From positions 1-33,023 of the forward strand of contig CALAXT010000035.1 of assembly GCA_937895435.1 (NCBI GenBank): a stretch of DNA of 33,023 nucleotides, in the 5' to 3' direction. This document shows, in pieces, positions 26,041 to 33,023 of this stretch. Below the pieces are notes generated by a model. That model did no database searches. It was not told the DNA's origin and saw only the letters and a program-made list of their open reading frames with translations. Position 1 is the first letter of the stretch, and the number at the start of each line of letters is the position of its first letter. The position numbers and the translations under genes were made by a program. This DNA comes from an uncultured Paracoccaceae bacterium (GTDB lineage Bacteria > Pseudomonadota > Alphaproteobacteria > Rhodobacterales > Rhodobacteraceae).

Positions 26041-26667
26041 ATGACAAACCCGGAATTTGAACGTTGGCAAGGCCGCTATGCGGCGGCGCCGGGGCATTTG
26101 TTTGGTGAAGAGCCCAACCACTTTCTGGCAGGTTGCGCCGATCTTTTGCCGCAATCTGCGCAGGTGTTGGCGGTGGCCGATGGCGATGGCCGCAATGGGG
26201 TTTGGCTGGCGCGCCAAGGGCTTGCGGTGACATCGCTTGATTTTTCACCGGTGGCCCAAGGCAAAGCCAGGGCGTTGGCTGCGCGCCACGGTGTTGATCT
26301 GAACTTTGAACAGGGTGACGTGCACACATGGGCCTATCCGACCCAGGGTTTTGATATTGTGGCCGAGATATTCGCCCAATTCAGTATGCCCGAAGACCGC
26401 GCCCGCAAATGGGCGGCCATGCGCGATGCGCTGCGCCCGGGCGGGCTGATGATTATCCAAGGTTACACGCCGCAACAGCTGACCTATGCCACCGGCGGGC
26501 CAAAACTGCTTGAGCAGCTTTACACCGAAGATCTGCTGCGTGCGGCCTTTGGAGATTACGCATTGGTGCGCTTGGCCATTGAAGAGCGCGAGTTGCACGA
26601 GGGCGATGGCCATTCTGGCATGTCTGCCACAATTGGTATGGTGTGGCGCAAACCCGCGGCCACCTAA
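26041..26667 (+). CDS. SAM-dependent class I methyltransferase (TehB-like)
   Basis: The 208-residue protein is a class I (Rossmann-fold) methyltransferase. Motif I is VLAVADGDGRNGVWLARQG at residues 42-60, followed by the acidic VTSLDFSP at the end of strand 2. Later come the motif-II-like DIVAEIFAQF and LRPGGLMIIQGYTP. The N-terminal FERWQGRYAAAPGHLFGEEPN is typical of a group annotated as TehB-like or tellurite-resistance methyltransferases, though thiol methylation is also described. The natural substrate is unknown. A full AGGAGG precedes the ATG. It follows the oxidoreductase closely and is convergent with the class II aldolase-like gene; a hairpin spans both stop codons. Confidence 0.85.
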   Translation: MTNPEFERWQGRYAAAPGHLFGEEPNHFLAGCADLLPQSAQVLAVADGDGRNGVWLARQGLAVTSLDFSPVAQGKARALAARHGVDLNFEQGDVHTWAYPTQGFDIVAEIFAQFSMPEDRARKWAAMRDALRPGGLMIIQGYTPQQLTYATGGPKLLEQLYTEDLLRAAFGDYALVRLAIEERELHEGDGHSGMSATIGMVWRKPAAT

Positions 26668-26682
26668 GCCGGGCTAGGTGGC
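26659..26682. terminator. Bidirectional hairpin spanning two convergent stop codons
   Basis: GCCACCTA (26659-26666) pairs with TAGGTGGC (26675-26682) over 8 bases around an 8-base loop. The methyltransferase TAA and the aldolase-like TAG both lie within the stem and loop. No T-run follows. It probably insulates the two converging transcripts. Confidence 0.6.
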
Positions 26683-27429
26683 ATAGCTGTCGCCGTCCTC
26701 ATCCAAAATCGCTTTCAGCTCGGCCAGGTGACGCTCTGCTTGGCCGGGGTAATCGTCAAGTTCGGCTGCGGTTTTTTCGGCGATCTGATCAGACAAAGTG
26801 CGCAGCTTTTGCCCCGTTTGCAGCGCACGAATATAAGTTTCGGCGGCGCGTTCAAAATAATAAAGTCGGTTGAACGTGTCGGCGGGGCTGTCCCCAATCA
26901 CCAGCACACCGTGATTGCCCATAATCATCACTTTTTGACGTGGATCGCGCAGCAAGCCTGCGCAGCGAATACCTTCATCCTCAAACGCCAAGCCGCCATA
27001 GTTTTCATCGACCACTTGGCGATTGAAAAACATGGCAGAGTTCTGATCAATCGGGGGCAAGCGGCTGTCAGCCAGGCTGGCAAGAACTGTTGCGAAAATA
27101 GAATGCACATGCATGATGCAGCGCGCATGGGGGCAGAGCCTGTGGATAGATCCATGCAGCCCCCACGCGGTGGGATCAGGGGCATCTGGGCGGCTTAGGG
27201 TTGTGGGATCATTGGCATCCAATTCCAGCAGCGTTGACGCGCGAACCCTGGCAAAATGCACTTGATTGGCATTCATTAAAAAGCGGGTGCCATCATCATT
27301 CACAGCCAGACTGAAATGATTGGCCACGCCTTCGTGCATGTTCAAACGTGCGGCCCAACGAAAGGTGGCGGCCAGATCAACGCGCGCTTGCCAATGTGCA
27401 ATGTTGTGATGTGCGTTGGGGGTTTGCAT
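26674..27429 (-). CDS. Class II aldolase/adducin-like protein
   Basis: This 251-residue protein has the class II aldolase/adducin N-terminal fold. Putative metal-binding histidines are H107 and H109 in CIMHVHSIFATVL and H173 in MGNHGVLVIGDS. In sugar-phosphate aldolases of this family a catalytic glutamate precedes the helix carrying another histidine; here the equivalent stretch reads DPTAWGLHGSIH, so the glutamate seems replaced by alanine near residue 88. The protein may not be a true aldolase. The start at 27429 is preferred because GAAAGG precedes it, while the upstream frame crosses the AT-rich palindromic region. It is divergent from gcdH, sharing a 194-base control region. Function unknown, possibly decarboxylation or dehydration of a small keto compound. 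Confidence 0.8.
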   Translation of the reverse strand: MQTPNAHHNIAHWQARVDLAATFRWAARLNMHEGVANHFSLAVNDDGTRFLMNANQVHFARVRASTLLELDANDPTTLSRPDAPDPTAWGLHGSIHRLCPHARCIMHVHSIFATVLASLADSRLPPIDQNSAMFFNRQVVDENYGGLAFEDEGIRCAGLLRDPRQKVMIMGNHGVLVIGDSPADTFNRLYYFERAAETYIRALQTGQKLRTLSDQIAEKTAAELDDYPGQAERHLAELKAILDEDGDSYAT

Positions 27430-27492
27430 GGGGTGTGCCTTTCGCCAAGAGTGCTGATATTCCCGAAGGCTAGCACTGGAATTTTTTGATTT

Positions 27493-27513
27493 ATATCCAA
27501 AAATTTTGGATAT
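27493..27513. promoter_or_regulatory. 21-base palindrome between the aldolase-like gene and gcdH
   Basis: Arms ATATCCAAAA (27493-27502) and TTTTGGATAT (27504-27513) are perfect complements around a single central A. It lies 64 bases from the aldolase-like start and 110 bases from gcdH, well placed to control both. It is flanked by T-runs. The binding protein is unknown; no regulator gene adjoins it. Confidence 0.6.
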
Positions 27514-27623
27514 TTTTTGTAAATCCTTCCGGTGTTTGTCGCTGTGGCCCAATTTGGCCTTCTGCGCGCAAAAGCAATCGCCTATACCCTGCGTGACAGA
27601 ACACACCACAGAAAGGATGCCCG

Positions 27624-28832
27624 ATGACCCTCAGCGCAAAGGATGCCCCTGATCTTTCCAGCTTTGATTGGTCTGATCCGTTCCGCCTGAACGATCAGCT
27701 GACTGAAGAAGAGCGGATGCTGCGCGATGGGGCGCGTGCCTATGCCCAAGAAAAGCTGCAGCCGCGCGTCACCGCCGCCTTTCGTGAAGAAGCGACTGAT
27801 CCTGCAATTTTTGCGGAAATGGGTGCGATGGGGCTGTTGGGATCGACGGTGCCGGAACAATATGGCGGGCTTGGGGCATCTTATGTGGCCTATGGGTTGA
27901 TCGCCCGCGAGGTTGAGCGGGTGGACAGCGGCTATCGGTCGATGATGTCGGTGCAGTCCAGCCTTGTGATGTATCCAATCTATGCGTTTGGGACTGAAGC
28001 GCAGCGGCAGAAATATCTGCCCGGTCTTGCCGCAGGAACCTTGATCGGTTGTTTCGGGCTGACAGAACCTGATGCGGGCTCTGATCCGGCCGGGATGAAA
28101 ACCGTCGCGCGCAAAACGGCCGACGGTTATGTCCTCAATGGCGCTAAAATGTGGATCTCAAACAGCCCGATTGCGGATGTTTTTGTGGTCTGGGCCAAGT
28201 CTGAGGCGCATGGTGGCAAGATTCGTGGCTTTGTTCTGGAAAAGGGCATGGCGGGGCTTAGTGCGCCCAAGATCATGGGCAAACTGAGCCTGCGCGCCTC
28301 GATCACGGGTGAGATTGTGATGAAAGACGTGGCGGTCAGCGACGATGCGCTGTTGCTGGGTGTTGAGGGGCTCAAGGGCCCATTTGGCTGTTTGAACCGT
28401 GCGCGCTATGGCATTTCTTGGGGCGTGATGGGGGCGGCTGAGGCCTGTATGCATGCTGCGCGGCAATATGGGTTGGATCGGCGGCAATTTGGCAAACCTA
28501 TTGCCCAAACCCAGCTTTATCAGTTGAAATTGGCCAATATGATGACGGAAATCAGCCTTGGCTTGCAGGCCAGTTTGCAGGTGGGGCGGTTGATGGATGC
28601 GGCCAATGCCGCGCCTGAGATGATTTCGCTGATCAAGCGCAATAACTGTGGTAAAGCGCTCGATATTGCCCGCCAGTCGCGCGACATGCATGGTGGCAAT
28701 GGTATTCAAGAAGACTATCAGATCATGCGCCATATGGTGAACCTTGAAACGGTCAACACCTATGAGGGCACCCATGATATTCATGCGCTGATCTTGGGGC
28801 GTGCGGTCACTGGGCTGCAAGCATTTTTCTGA
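27624..28832 (+). CDS. gcdH: Glutaryl-CoA dehydrogenase
   Basis: GcdH is a flavin-dependent acyl-CoA dehydrogenase that oxidises and decarboxylates glutaryl-CoA to crotonyl-CoA in lysine, hydroxylysine and tryptophan breakdown. The 402-residue protein matches the human and bacterial enzymes almost block by block. It has [20 protein letters not shown] with the substrate arginine, [51 protein letters not shown] and the catalytic base E381 in [18 protein letters not shown]. Length and termini are normal. It opens a plus-strand run with the E1 fusion 29 bases downstream and faces the aldolase-like gene across a palindromic region. Electrons would go to electron-transfer flavoprotein, not encoded here. 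Confidence 0.96.
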   Translation: MTLSAKDAPDLSSFDWSDPFRLNDQLTEEERMLRDGARAYAQEKLQPRVTAAFREEATDPAIFAEMGAMGLLGSTVPEQYGGLGASYVAYGLIAREVERVDSGYRSMMSVQSSLVMYPIYAFGTEAQRQKYLPGLAAGTLIGCFGLTEPDAGSDPAGMKTVARKTADGYVLNGAKMWISNSPIADVFVVWAKSEAHGGKIRGFVLEKGMAGLSAPKIMGKLSLRASITGEIVMKDVAVSDDALLLGVEGLKGPFGCLNRARYGISWGVMGAAEACMHAARQYGLDRRQFGKPIAQTQLYQLKLANMMTEISLGLQASLQVGRLMDAANAAPEMISLIKRNNCGKALDIARQSRDMHGGNGIQEDYQIMRHMVNLETVNTYEGTHDIHALILGRAVTGLQAFF

Positions 28833-28861
28833 ACGTCTTTGAAAGACCAAAGGGGCAAGCG

Positions 28862-31072
28862 ATGGACCGCGCCGATATCGTGCATGAAAACTTTCTGGCA
28901 CGGGTGACGGCCCGTGATTTTCCAGCCGGTGCCGCGCCCACAGGCCCTTTGGGGGCTGAGGGCGCGCGTGCAATTTTCGGCGCCGCTTGTCTGAGCCGCG
29001 CGCTTGACCGCACCAGCCGTAATATGCAGCGGGTGGGGCAGGGGTTTTACACCATCGGCTCGTCTGGGCACGAAGGGATGGCGGCTGTTGCGCAGGCTTT
29101 GCGCCCTGATGATATGGCGTTTTTGCATTACCGTGACGCGGCGTTTCAGATCGCGCGGGCAGGGCAGGTGGGTTATGGCGATATCGGTTGGGATATGCTG
29201 CTGTCCTTTGCGGCATCTTCTGACGATCCGATATCGGGGGGAAGACATAAGGTGTTGGGGTCACGCGCGCTGAACATTCCGCCGCAGACATCGACCATCG
29301 CCAGCCATTTGCCCAAGGCCGTTGGGGCGGCCTATGCCATTGGGGCTGCGCGGCGCAACCCGCCCGAGCATCGCGTTTTAGCCGATGATGGCTTGGTCTT
29401 TTGTTCGTTTGGGGATGCGTCGGCCAATCATTCGACCGCACAAGGGGCATTTAACACCGCCCAATGGACCGCCTATCAGGGGGCACCTTTGCCATTGCTG
29501 TTTGCTTGCGAGGACAATGGCATCGGCATTTCCACCAAGACACCGCGTGGCTGGATTGCGGCAAGTTTTCAAGACCGCCCCGGATTGCGCTATTTTGCGT
29601 GCAATGGGTTGGATATTTTTGAAACCTTTGGCGTGGCCCAGCAGGCAGCGCAGTTTGTCCGCAGCCAGCGCAAACCTGCATTTTTGCATATGCAGACCGT
29701 GCGGCTTTATGGCCATGCCGGCGCAGATGTGCCCACCACCTATTTGACCCGGGCCGAGGTTGAAGCCGATGAGGCCCAAGACCCGCTGTTGCACGCGGTG
29801 CGTCTGATGGATCAGGCAGGTGTTATGACAGCGGCTGAGGCGATGGAACTTTACACCCAGACTTGTGCCGATGTGGCCCAGATGTCGCAGCGCGCCGTGA
29901 CCCGGCCACGTTTGGAAAGCGCGTCCCAAGTGATGGCCAGTCTTGTGCCGCCAACGCGCAGCTGCGCCCGGCGCAATGGGCCAGATGCTGATGCGCGCGC
30001 CGCGCATTTCGGGCCAGAGCTTGCGCAGATGGATGCCCCGCAACCGATGAGCCGTATCGTGAATTGGGCGCTCAATGATCTGATGCTGACGCATAGCGAG
30101 ATCGTGATGATGGGCGAGGATGTGGGGCGAAAAGGTGGTGTCTACGGTGTGACCCAGCGTTTGCAGGCCCGGTTTGGTCATGATCGGGTGATTGATACGC
30201 TGCTTGATGAGCAGTCAATTCTAGGGCTGGCCATCGGCATGGCGCAAAATGGCTTTGTCCCGATGCCGGAAATTCAGTTTTTGGCCTATTTGCACAATGC
30301 CGAAGATCAGATCCGGGGTGAGGCGGCGACGCTGTCGTTCTTTTCCAACGGGCAATTCACCAACCCCATGGTGCTGCGCATTGCTGGGCTTGGGTATCAA
30401 AAGGGGTTTGGTGGCCATTTTCATAACGATAACTCTTTGGCAGTTCTGCGCGACATTCCGGGTGTGATCTTGGCGTGTCCGTCCAGCGGTGCTGAGGCTG
30501 CGATGATGCTGCGCGAGTCGGTGCGGATGGCACGCGAAGAGCAGCGCGTGGTGGTGTTTGTTGAGCCGATCGCACTTTATCCAATGCGTGATCTGCATCA
30601 GCCGGGCGACGGCGGTTGGATGACACATTATCCCAGCCCCGATCAGCGCATTGCGTTTGGCACGGTCGGGGTAACTGGTCCGGCAGAGGGGCAAGCGTGT
30701 GATTTGGCGATTGTTACATTTGGCAACGGTGTCTTTCTCAGCCATCAAAGCTTGCCTGCGTTGCAATCGGCGGGGCTAAAGGTGCGGTTGATTGATCTGC
30801 GATGGTTGGCCCCTTTGCCCGAGGCTGCATTGATTGCGGCACTGGCTGGTGCGCGCCATGTCTTGATTGTTGATGAATGTCGCCGCTCGGGCGGTGTTGC
30901 CGAGGGGCTTATGGCGCTGGTGGCTGAAAATTGCGCGGTGCCGCAGGCGCGCGTGACGGCGTTGGACAGTTTCATCGCAACGGGGCCTGCCTATGCTGCC
31001 ACGCTGCCGTCAGTGGCGCAAATCATTGATGCGGGCCTGGCGTTGACAGGTGCGGCCCCGACACAAGGATAA
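28862..31072 (+). CDS. Fused E1 alpha-beta 2-oxoacid dehydrogenase (thiamine diphosphate-dependent)
   Basis: This 736-residue protein joins the alpha and beta subunits of a branched-chain/pyruvate-type E1 in one chain. The alpha half (about 30-370) has HYRDAAFQIARAG, the thiamine motif GDASANHSTAQGAFN (184-198, a GDA variant of the usual GDG) and CEDNGIGIST. The beta half starts near residue 393 with MSRIVNWALNDLML and contains MMGEDVGRKGGVYGVTQ, VIDTLLDEQSILGLAIGMA, PEIQFLAYLHNAEDQIRGEA and FGGHFHND. It decarboxylates a 2-oxoacid and normally passes the acyl group to a lipoylated E2. No E2 or E3 is in this window. AAGGGG precedes the start, and the amidase begins 5 bases after the stop. Substrate unknown; the gcdH link makes 2-oxoadipate a candidate. 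Confidence 0.9.
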   Translation: MDRADIVHENFLARVTARDFPAGAAPTGPLGAEGARAIFGAACLSRALDRTSRNMQRVGQGFYTIGSSGHEGMAAVAQALRPDDMAFLHYRDAAFQIARAGQVGYGDIGWDMLLSFAASSDDPISGGRHKVLGSRALNIPPQTSTIASHLPKAVGAAYAIGAARRNPPEHRVLADDGLVFCSFGDASANHSTAQGAFNTAQWTAYQGAPLPLLFACEDNGIGISTKTPRGWIAASFQDRPGLRYFACNGLDIFETFGVAQQAAQFVRSQRKPAFLHMQTVRLYGHAGADVPTTYLTRAEVEADEAQDPLLHAVRLMDQAGVMTAAEAMELYTQTCADVAQMSQRAVTRPRLESASQVMASLVPPTRSCARRNGPDADARAAHFGPELAQMDAPQPMSRIVNWALNDLMLTHSEIVMMGEDVGRKGGVYGVTQRLQARFGHDRVIDTLLDEQSILGLAIGMAQNGFVPMPEIQFLAYLHNAEDQIRGEAATLSFFSNGQFTNPMVLRIAGLGYQKGFGGHFHNDNSLAVLRDIPGVILACPSSGAEAAMMLRESVRMAREEQRVVVFVEPIALYPMRDLHQPGDGGWMTHYPSPDQRIAFGTVGVTGPAEGQACDLAIVTFGNGVFLSHQSLPALQSAGLKVRLIDLRWLAPLPEAALIAALAGARHVLIVDECRRSGGVAEGLMALVAENCAVPQARVTALDSFIATGPAYAATLPSVAQIIDAGLALTGAAPTQG

Positions 31073-31077
31073 CAGAG

Positions 31078-32448
31078 ATGTTGGGTCATAAAACCGCAAG
31101 CGCCCTTGCCGCCGAGCTGCGTTCCGGGCGGTTAGACCCGGTTGATCTGTTAGCTGCGGTGTTTGCCCGAATTGATGCGGTGGCCGACCCGGCGATTTTT
31201 ACCGAAATCCTGCGACCAAGGGCAGAGGCTTGCGCGCAGGCTGCGCGGGTACGTCTGCGCGCGGGTGCGCCCGCCAGCCCGCTTGATGGAGTGCCGATTG
31301 GCTGGAAAGATCTGTTCGATCTCAAGGGGCGCACCACCACGGCAGGCTCGGTTGTGTTGCAAAGCACCGCCCCCGCCGCCGAAGATGCCGCCATCGTTCA
31401 AGCGGCGCAGCGTGGTGGCCTTATAAGTGTGGGCGCGCTTAACATGACCGAATTCGCCTATTCCGGTATTGGTATGAACCCACACTATGGCACGCCCATC
31501 AATCCACATGGGGCAGGCGGGCCACATGGGCCACGGGTGCCGGGGGGGTCATCGTCGGGCAGCGGGGTTGCGGTGGCGCGGGGCATTTTGCCGTTGGCTT
31601 TTGGCACGGATACGGGCGGCTCGGTTCGGATTCCAGCGGCCTTTAATGGGATCGTCGGCTATAAAGCCTCAACCCGGCGCTATGCGATGGCAGGTGTCTT
31701 TCCGTTGTCGCGCACGCTGGATTCTTTGGGGCCACTGGCCCAGAGCGTTGAAGATTGCATGCTGATTGATGCCGTAATCCGTGGGGAAGCCGCACAGACA
31801 GCACGCCCGGCGCATATCGAAGATCTGGATTTTGTGATACCGGATGCGGTGATGTTTGAGTCAGCCCAGCCTGCGGTGGTTGCTAACTTTAACGCCGCAG
31901 CCGCGCGCCTGCAGGCGGCGGGTGCGCGTGTACGCCCGATCAAGCTGCCACAGTTGCGCGAAATTCAAGACCTGATCGCTGAAACCGCTGTTTTGGGCGC
32001 GGTTGAGGCGTTGGAGCTGCACTGGGATCGCCTGCATGGGGCGCAAGCGACACAGATGGATGCGCGCGTCGTGTCACGGATGTTGGCGGCGCAAAGCATA
32101 AGTGCTGTGAAACTTGTTACACTGCTGCGCGAGCGTGTACGTTTGATCGCCGATGTGACCCAGCGCTTGGGGGGGGCGTTGCTGATTTGCCCCACAACGC
32201 CCGAAGTGGCCATGCCGATTGCACCACTGGCGGCCGATCCGGCGGTGTTTTTCCACCATAACGCGCTGGCGCTGCGCAATACGTCGTTGGGCAATTTTCT
32301 CGATTGGTGCGGCTTGTCAATTCCATGTGGCACAGATGGCGACGGGATGCCGACGGGGTTTATGATCTGCGCCGCGCACGGTGCCGATAAACACGTGTTG
32401 GCCGCAGGGCTTTGCACCGAGCCGCTGATCCGCGGTATTGGCACATAA
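31078..32448 (+). CDS. Amidase signature family enzyme
   Basis: The 456-residue protein belongs to the amidase signature family, which cleaves amides with a Ser-cisSer-Lys triad. The lysine is K77 in GVPIGWKDLFDLKG, the cis-serine lies within PGGSSSGSG (S158-S160) and the nucleophile is S182 in GTDTGGSVRIPAAFNG. The C-terminal part is complete and reaches the usual length. It starts 5 bases after the E1 fusion and is followed 23 bases later by a cupin gene, so it is inside the same operon. It lacks features that would identify it as GatA (no gatB/gatC nearby). The substrate is unknown; an amide or carbamoyl derivative feeding the same catabolic route is a guess from position. Confidence 0.92.
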   Translation: MLGHKTASALAAELRSGRLDPVDLLAAVFARIDAVADPAIFTEILRPRAEACAQAARVRLRAGAPASPLDGVPIGWKDLFDLKGRTTTAGSVVLQSTAPAAEDAAIVQAAQRGGLISVGALNMTEFAYSGIGMNPHYGTPINPHGAGGPHGPRVPGGSSSGSGVAVARGILPLAFGTDTGGSVRIPAAFNGIVGYKASTRRYAMAGVFPLSRTLDSLGPLAQSVEDCMLIDAVIRGEAAQTARPAHIEDLDFVIPDAVMFESAQPAVVANFNAAAARLQAAGARVRPIKLPQLREIQDLIAETAVLGAVEALELHWDRLHGAQATQMDARVVSRMLAAQSISAVKLVTLLRERVRLIADVTQRLGGALLICPTTPEVAMPIAPLAADPAVFFHHNALALRNTSLGNFLDWCGLSIPCGTDGDGMPTGFMICAAHGADKHVLAAGLCTEPLIRGIGT

Positions 32449-32471
32449 GATTGTAAGTGAAAGGGAAGACA

Positions 32472-32846
32472 ATGATCGACTTTGCAACATTCGGTGATCT
32501 GAACGAAATTCAGCTGGGGGCCTTTGCTGATAAGCCAACAACGACAACACCAGGCCAGCAAGAAGCAGCCCGGCAACTGTGGCAATCTGCCGATGGGCTG
32601 TGTTCGATTGGGATATGGGAATGCACGCCGGGCCATTTCACGGCAGACCGCACCAAAAGTGCTGAATATTGTCAAATTCTGTCAGGGCGGGCGACGATCA
32701 CCACAGCTGATGGCACTGGGGCCCGCGACATCGGCGCTGGTGATTTGCTTGTTTTGCCCTTGGGCTGGCAGGGGGCTTGGACGATTCACAGCCACATGCG
32801 CAAAGTCTATTTCCTGACGGCGACAGCTGCGTCTGCAGCGACCTGA
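32472..32846 (+). CDS. Cupin domain protein (Cupin_3-like), second copy
   Basis: This 124-residue protein is a single cupin barrel of the same broad type as the one beside creatinase. Motif one lies around KSAEYCQILSGRATIT (residues 62-77) and motif two around GAGDLLVLPLGWQGAWTIH (88-106). The N-terminal 30 residues differ from the first copy. The ATG at 32472 has GGGA just upstream; a GTG at 32457 in the same frame lacks a good site. It is the last gene of the gcdH operon. Reaction unknown; small cupins of this type often bind ureido or amino-acid-derived ligands, which would suit the amidase neighbour. Confidence 0.78.
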   Translation: MIDFATFGDLNEIQLGAFADKPTTTTPGQQEAARQLWQSADGLCSIGIWECTPGHFTADRTKSAEYCQILSGRATITTADGTGARDIGAGDLLVLPLGWQGAWTIHSHMRKVYFLTATAASAAT

Positions 32847-33023
32847 TTGGCCCTTTGTGATTCTGTCAAAATCCAAACTGACGAACCAAAGTGCGGGCAA
32901 ACACGCAGCCGTAATGCGTTGAGTGGATGATCTATGTATCTGTAAATAAATGATATTTTTGAAATTTCAAAAAACTGTCATTTGTTTACGGATTTGGGGT
33001 TGCGGGTATTAGCGAGTGTGTCT
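32847..33023. other. Right-end intergenic region
   Basis: These 177 bases hold no credible gene. The first 80 are ordinary sequence without a clear terminator. From about 32930 the composition becomes AT-rich and carries a long dyad (32942-32989). The next gene lies beyond the window. Confidence 0.7.
32942..32989. promoter_or_regulatory. Extended 48-base dyad with perfect 18-base core palindrome
   Basis: The core TTTTTGAAATTTCAAAAA (32956-32973) is a perfect palindrome. Outside it, GTAAATAAATGA (32942-32953) pairs with TCATTTGTTTAC (32978-32989) with one G-T mismatch. The two dyads share nearly the same centre. As a hairpin it would form about 19-21 pairs. It could be a regulator-binding site for a gene beyond the window or a transcript end for the cupin operon; no T-run follows on the plus strand. 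Confidence 0.6.

Noticed and set aside
27139-27147. Possible second DnaA box (TGTGGATAG)
   Set aside because: It has one mismatch at the last position and lies inside the aldolase-like coding sequence.
28158-29450. Long open frame on the minus strand across gcdH and the E1 fusion
   Set aside because: It is antisense to two well-recognised genes, has low-complexity composition and no family resemblance.
1-33023. Mobile elements, prophage, toxin-antitoxin, CRISPR or defence genes
   Set aside because: No transposase, integrase, direct-repeat array or defence-type domain was recognised, and all larger genes are metabolic or transport families.

Overview
The window looks like chromosomal DNA of a marine alphaproteobacterium of the Rhodobacterales (Roseobacter group). 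This rests on gene content and order: dnaB-alr-mlaE-mlaF, pyrC-pyrE, panB-panC, a DUF1523 protein, an Mrp-type cation antiporter operon of the roseobacter layout, an IclR/aminotransferase pair resembling bhcR-bhcA, and glutaryl-CoA dehydrogenase. Protein sequences were recognised from memory of the families; no database search was run. I see no phage genes, insertion sequences, CRISPR arrays, tRNA or rRNA. Genes are tightly packed and often overlap by 1-14 bases, and the window appears to be ordinary chromosome with several metabolic islands.

Layout. (1) Bases 1-6881, minus strand: a glycosyltransferase, pyrC and pyrE (pyrimidine synthesis), then dnaB, alr, mlaE and a left-truncated mlaF. A perfect DnaA-box sequence lies upstream of dnaB. 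(2) Bases 6882-8829: a highly structured 323-base leader with a perfect three-way-junction inverted repeat, then creatinase (+) facing a small cupin (-) across a strong bidirectional hairpin. (3) Bases 8940-11362: panB and panC (pantothenate), then a DUF1523 membrane protein. (4) Bases 11583-19029: a ten-gene Mrp/Mnh-type antiporter operon in the order E-F-G-(MrpA C-terminal part)-B-C-D1-D2-small ORF-D3, followed 11 bases later by a fused 5-oxoprolinase/hydantoinase. (5) Bases 22634-26667: an IclR regulator (bhcR-like) divergent from an aspartate/serine-glyoxylate aminotransferase (bhcA-like), then a zinc-independent MDR oxidoreductase and a methyltransferase. (6) Bases 26674-32846: a class II aldolase/adducin-like gene divergent from a four-gene operon of gcdH, a fused E1 alpha-beta 2-oxoacid dehydrogenase, an amidase and a second cupin. 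The last 177 bases hold a long AT-rich dyad.

Together the accessory genes point to use of organic nitrogen and amino-acid-derived carbon: creatine, 5-oxoproline, glyoxylate with amino acids, glutaryl-CoA from lysine or tryptophan, and amides. A multi-subunit Na+/H+ antiporter is embedded among them. The best candidates for something undescribed are the three-way-junction element before creatinase, the Mrp variant with a split MrpA and three antiporter-like subunits plus an 88-residue partner, and the gcdH/E1-fusion/amidase/cupin operon with its palindromic control region.
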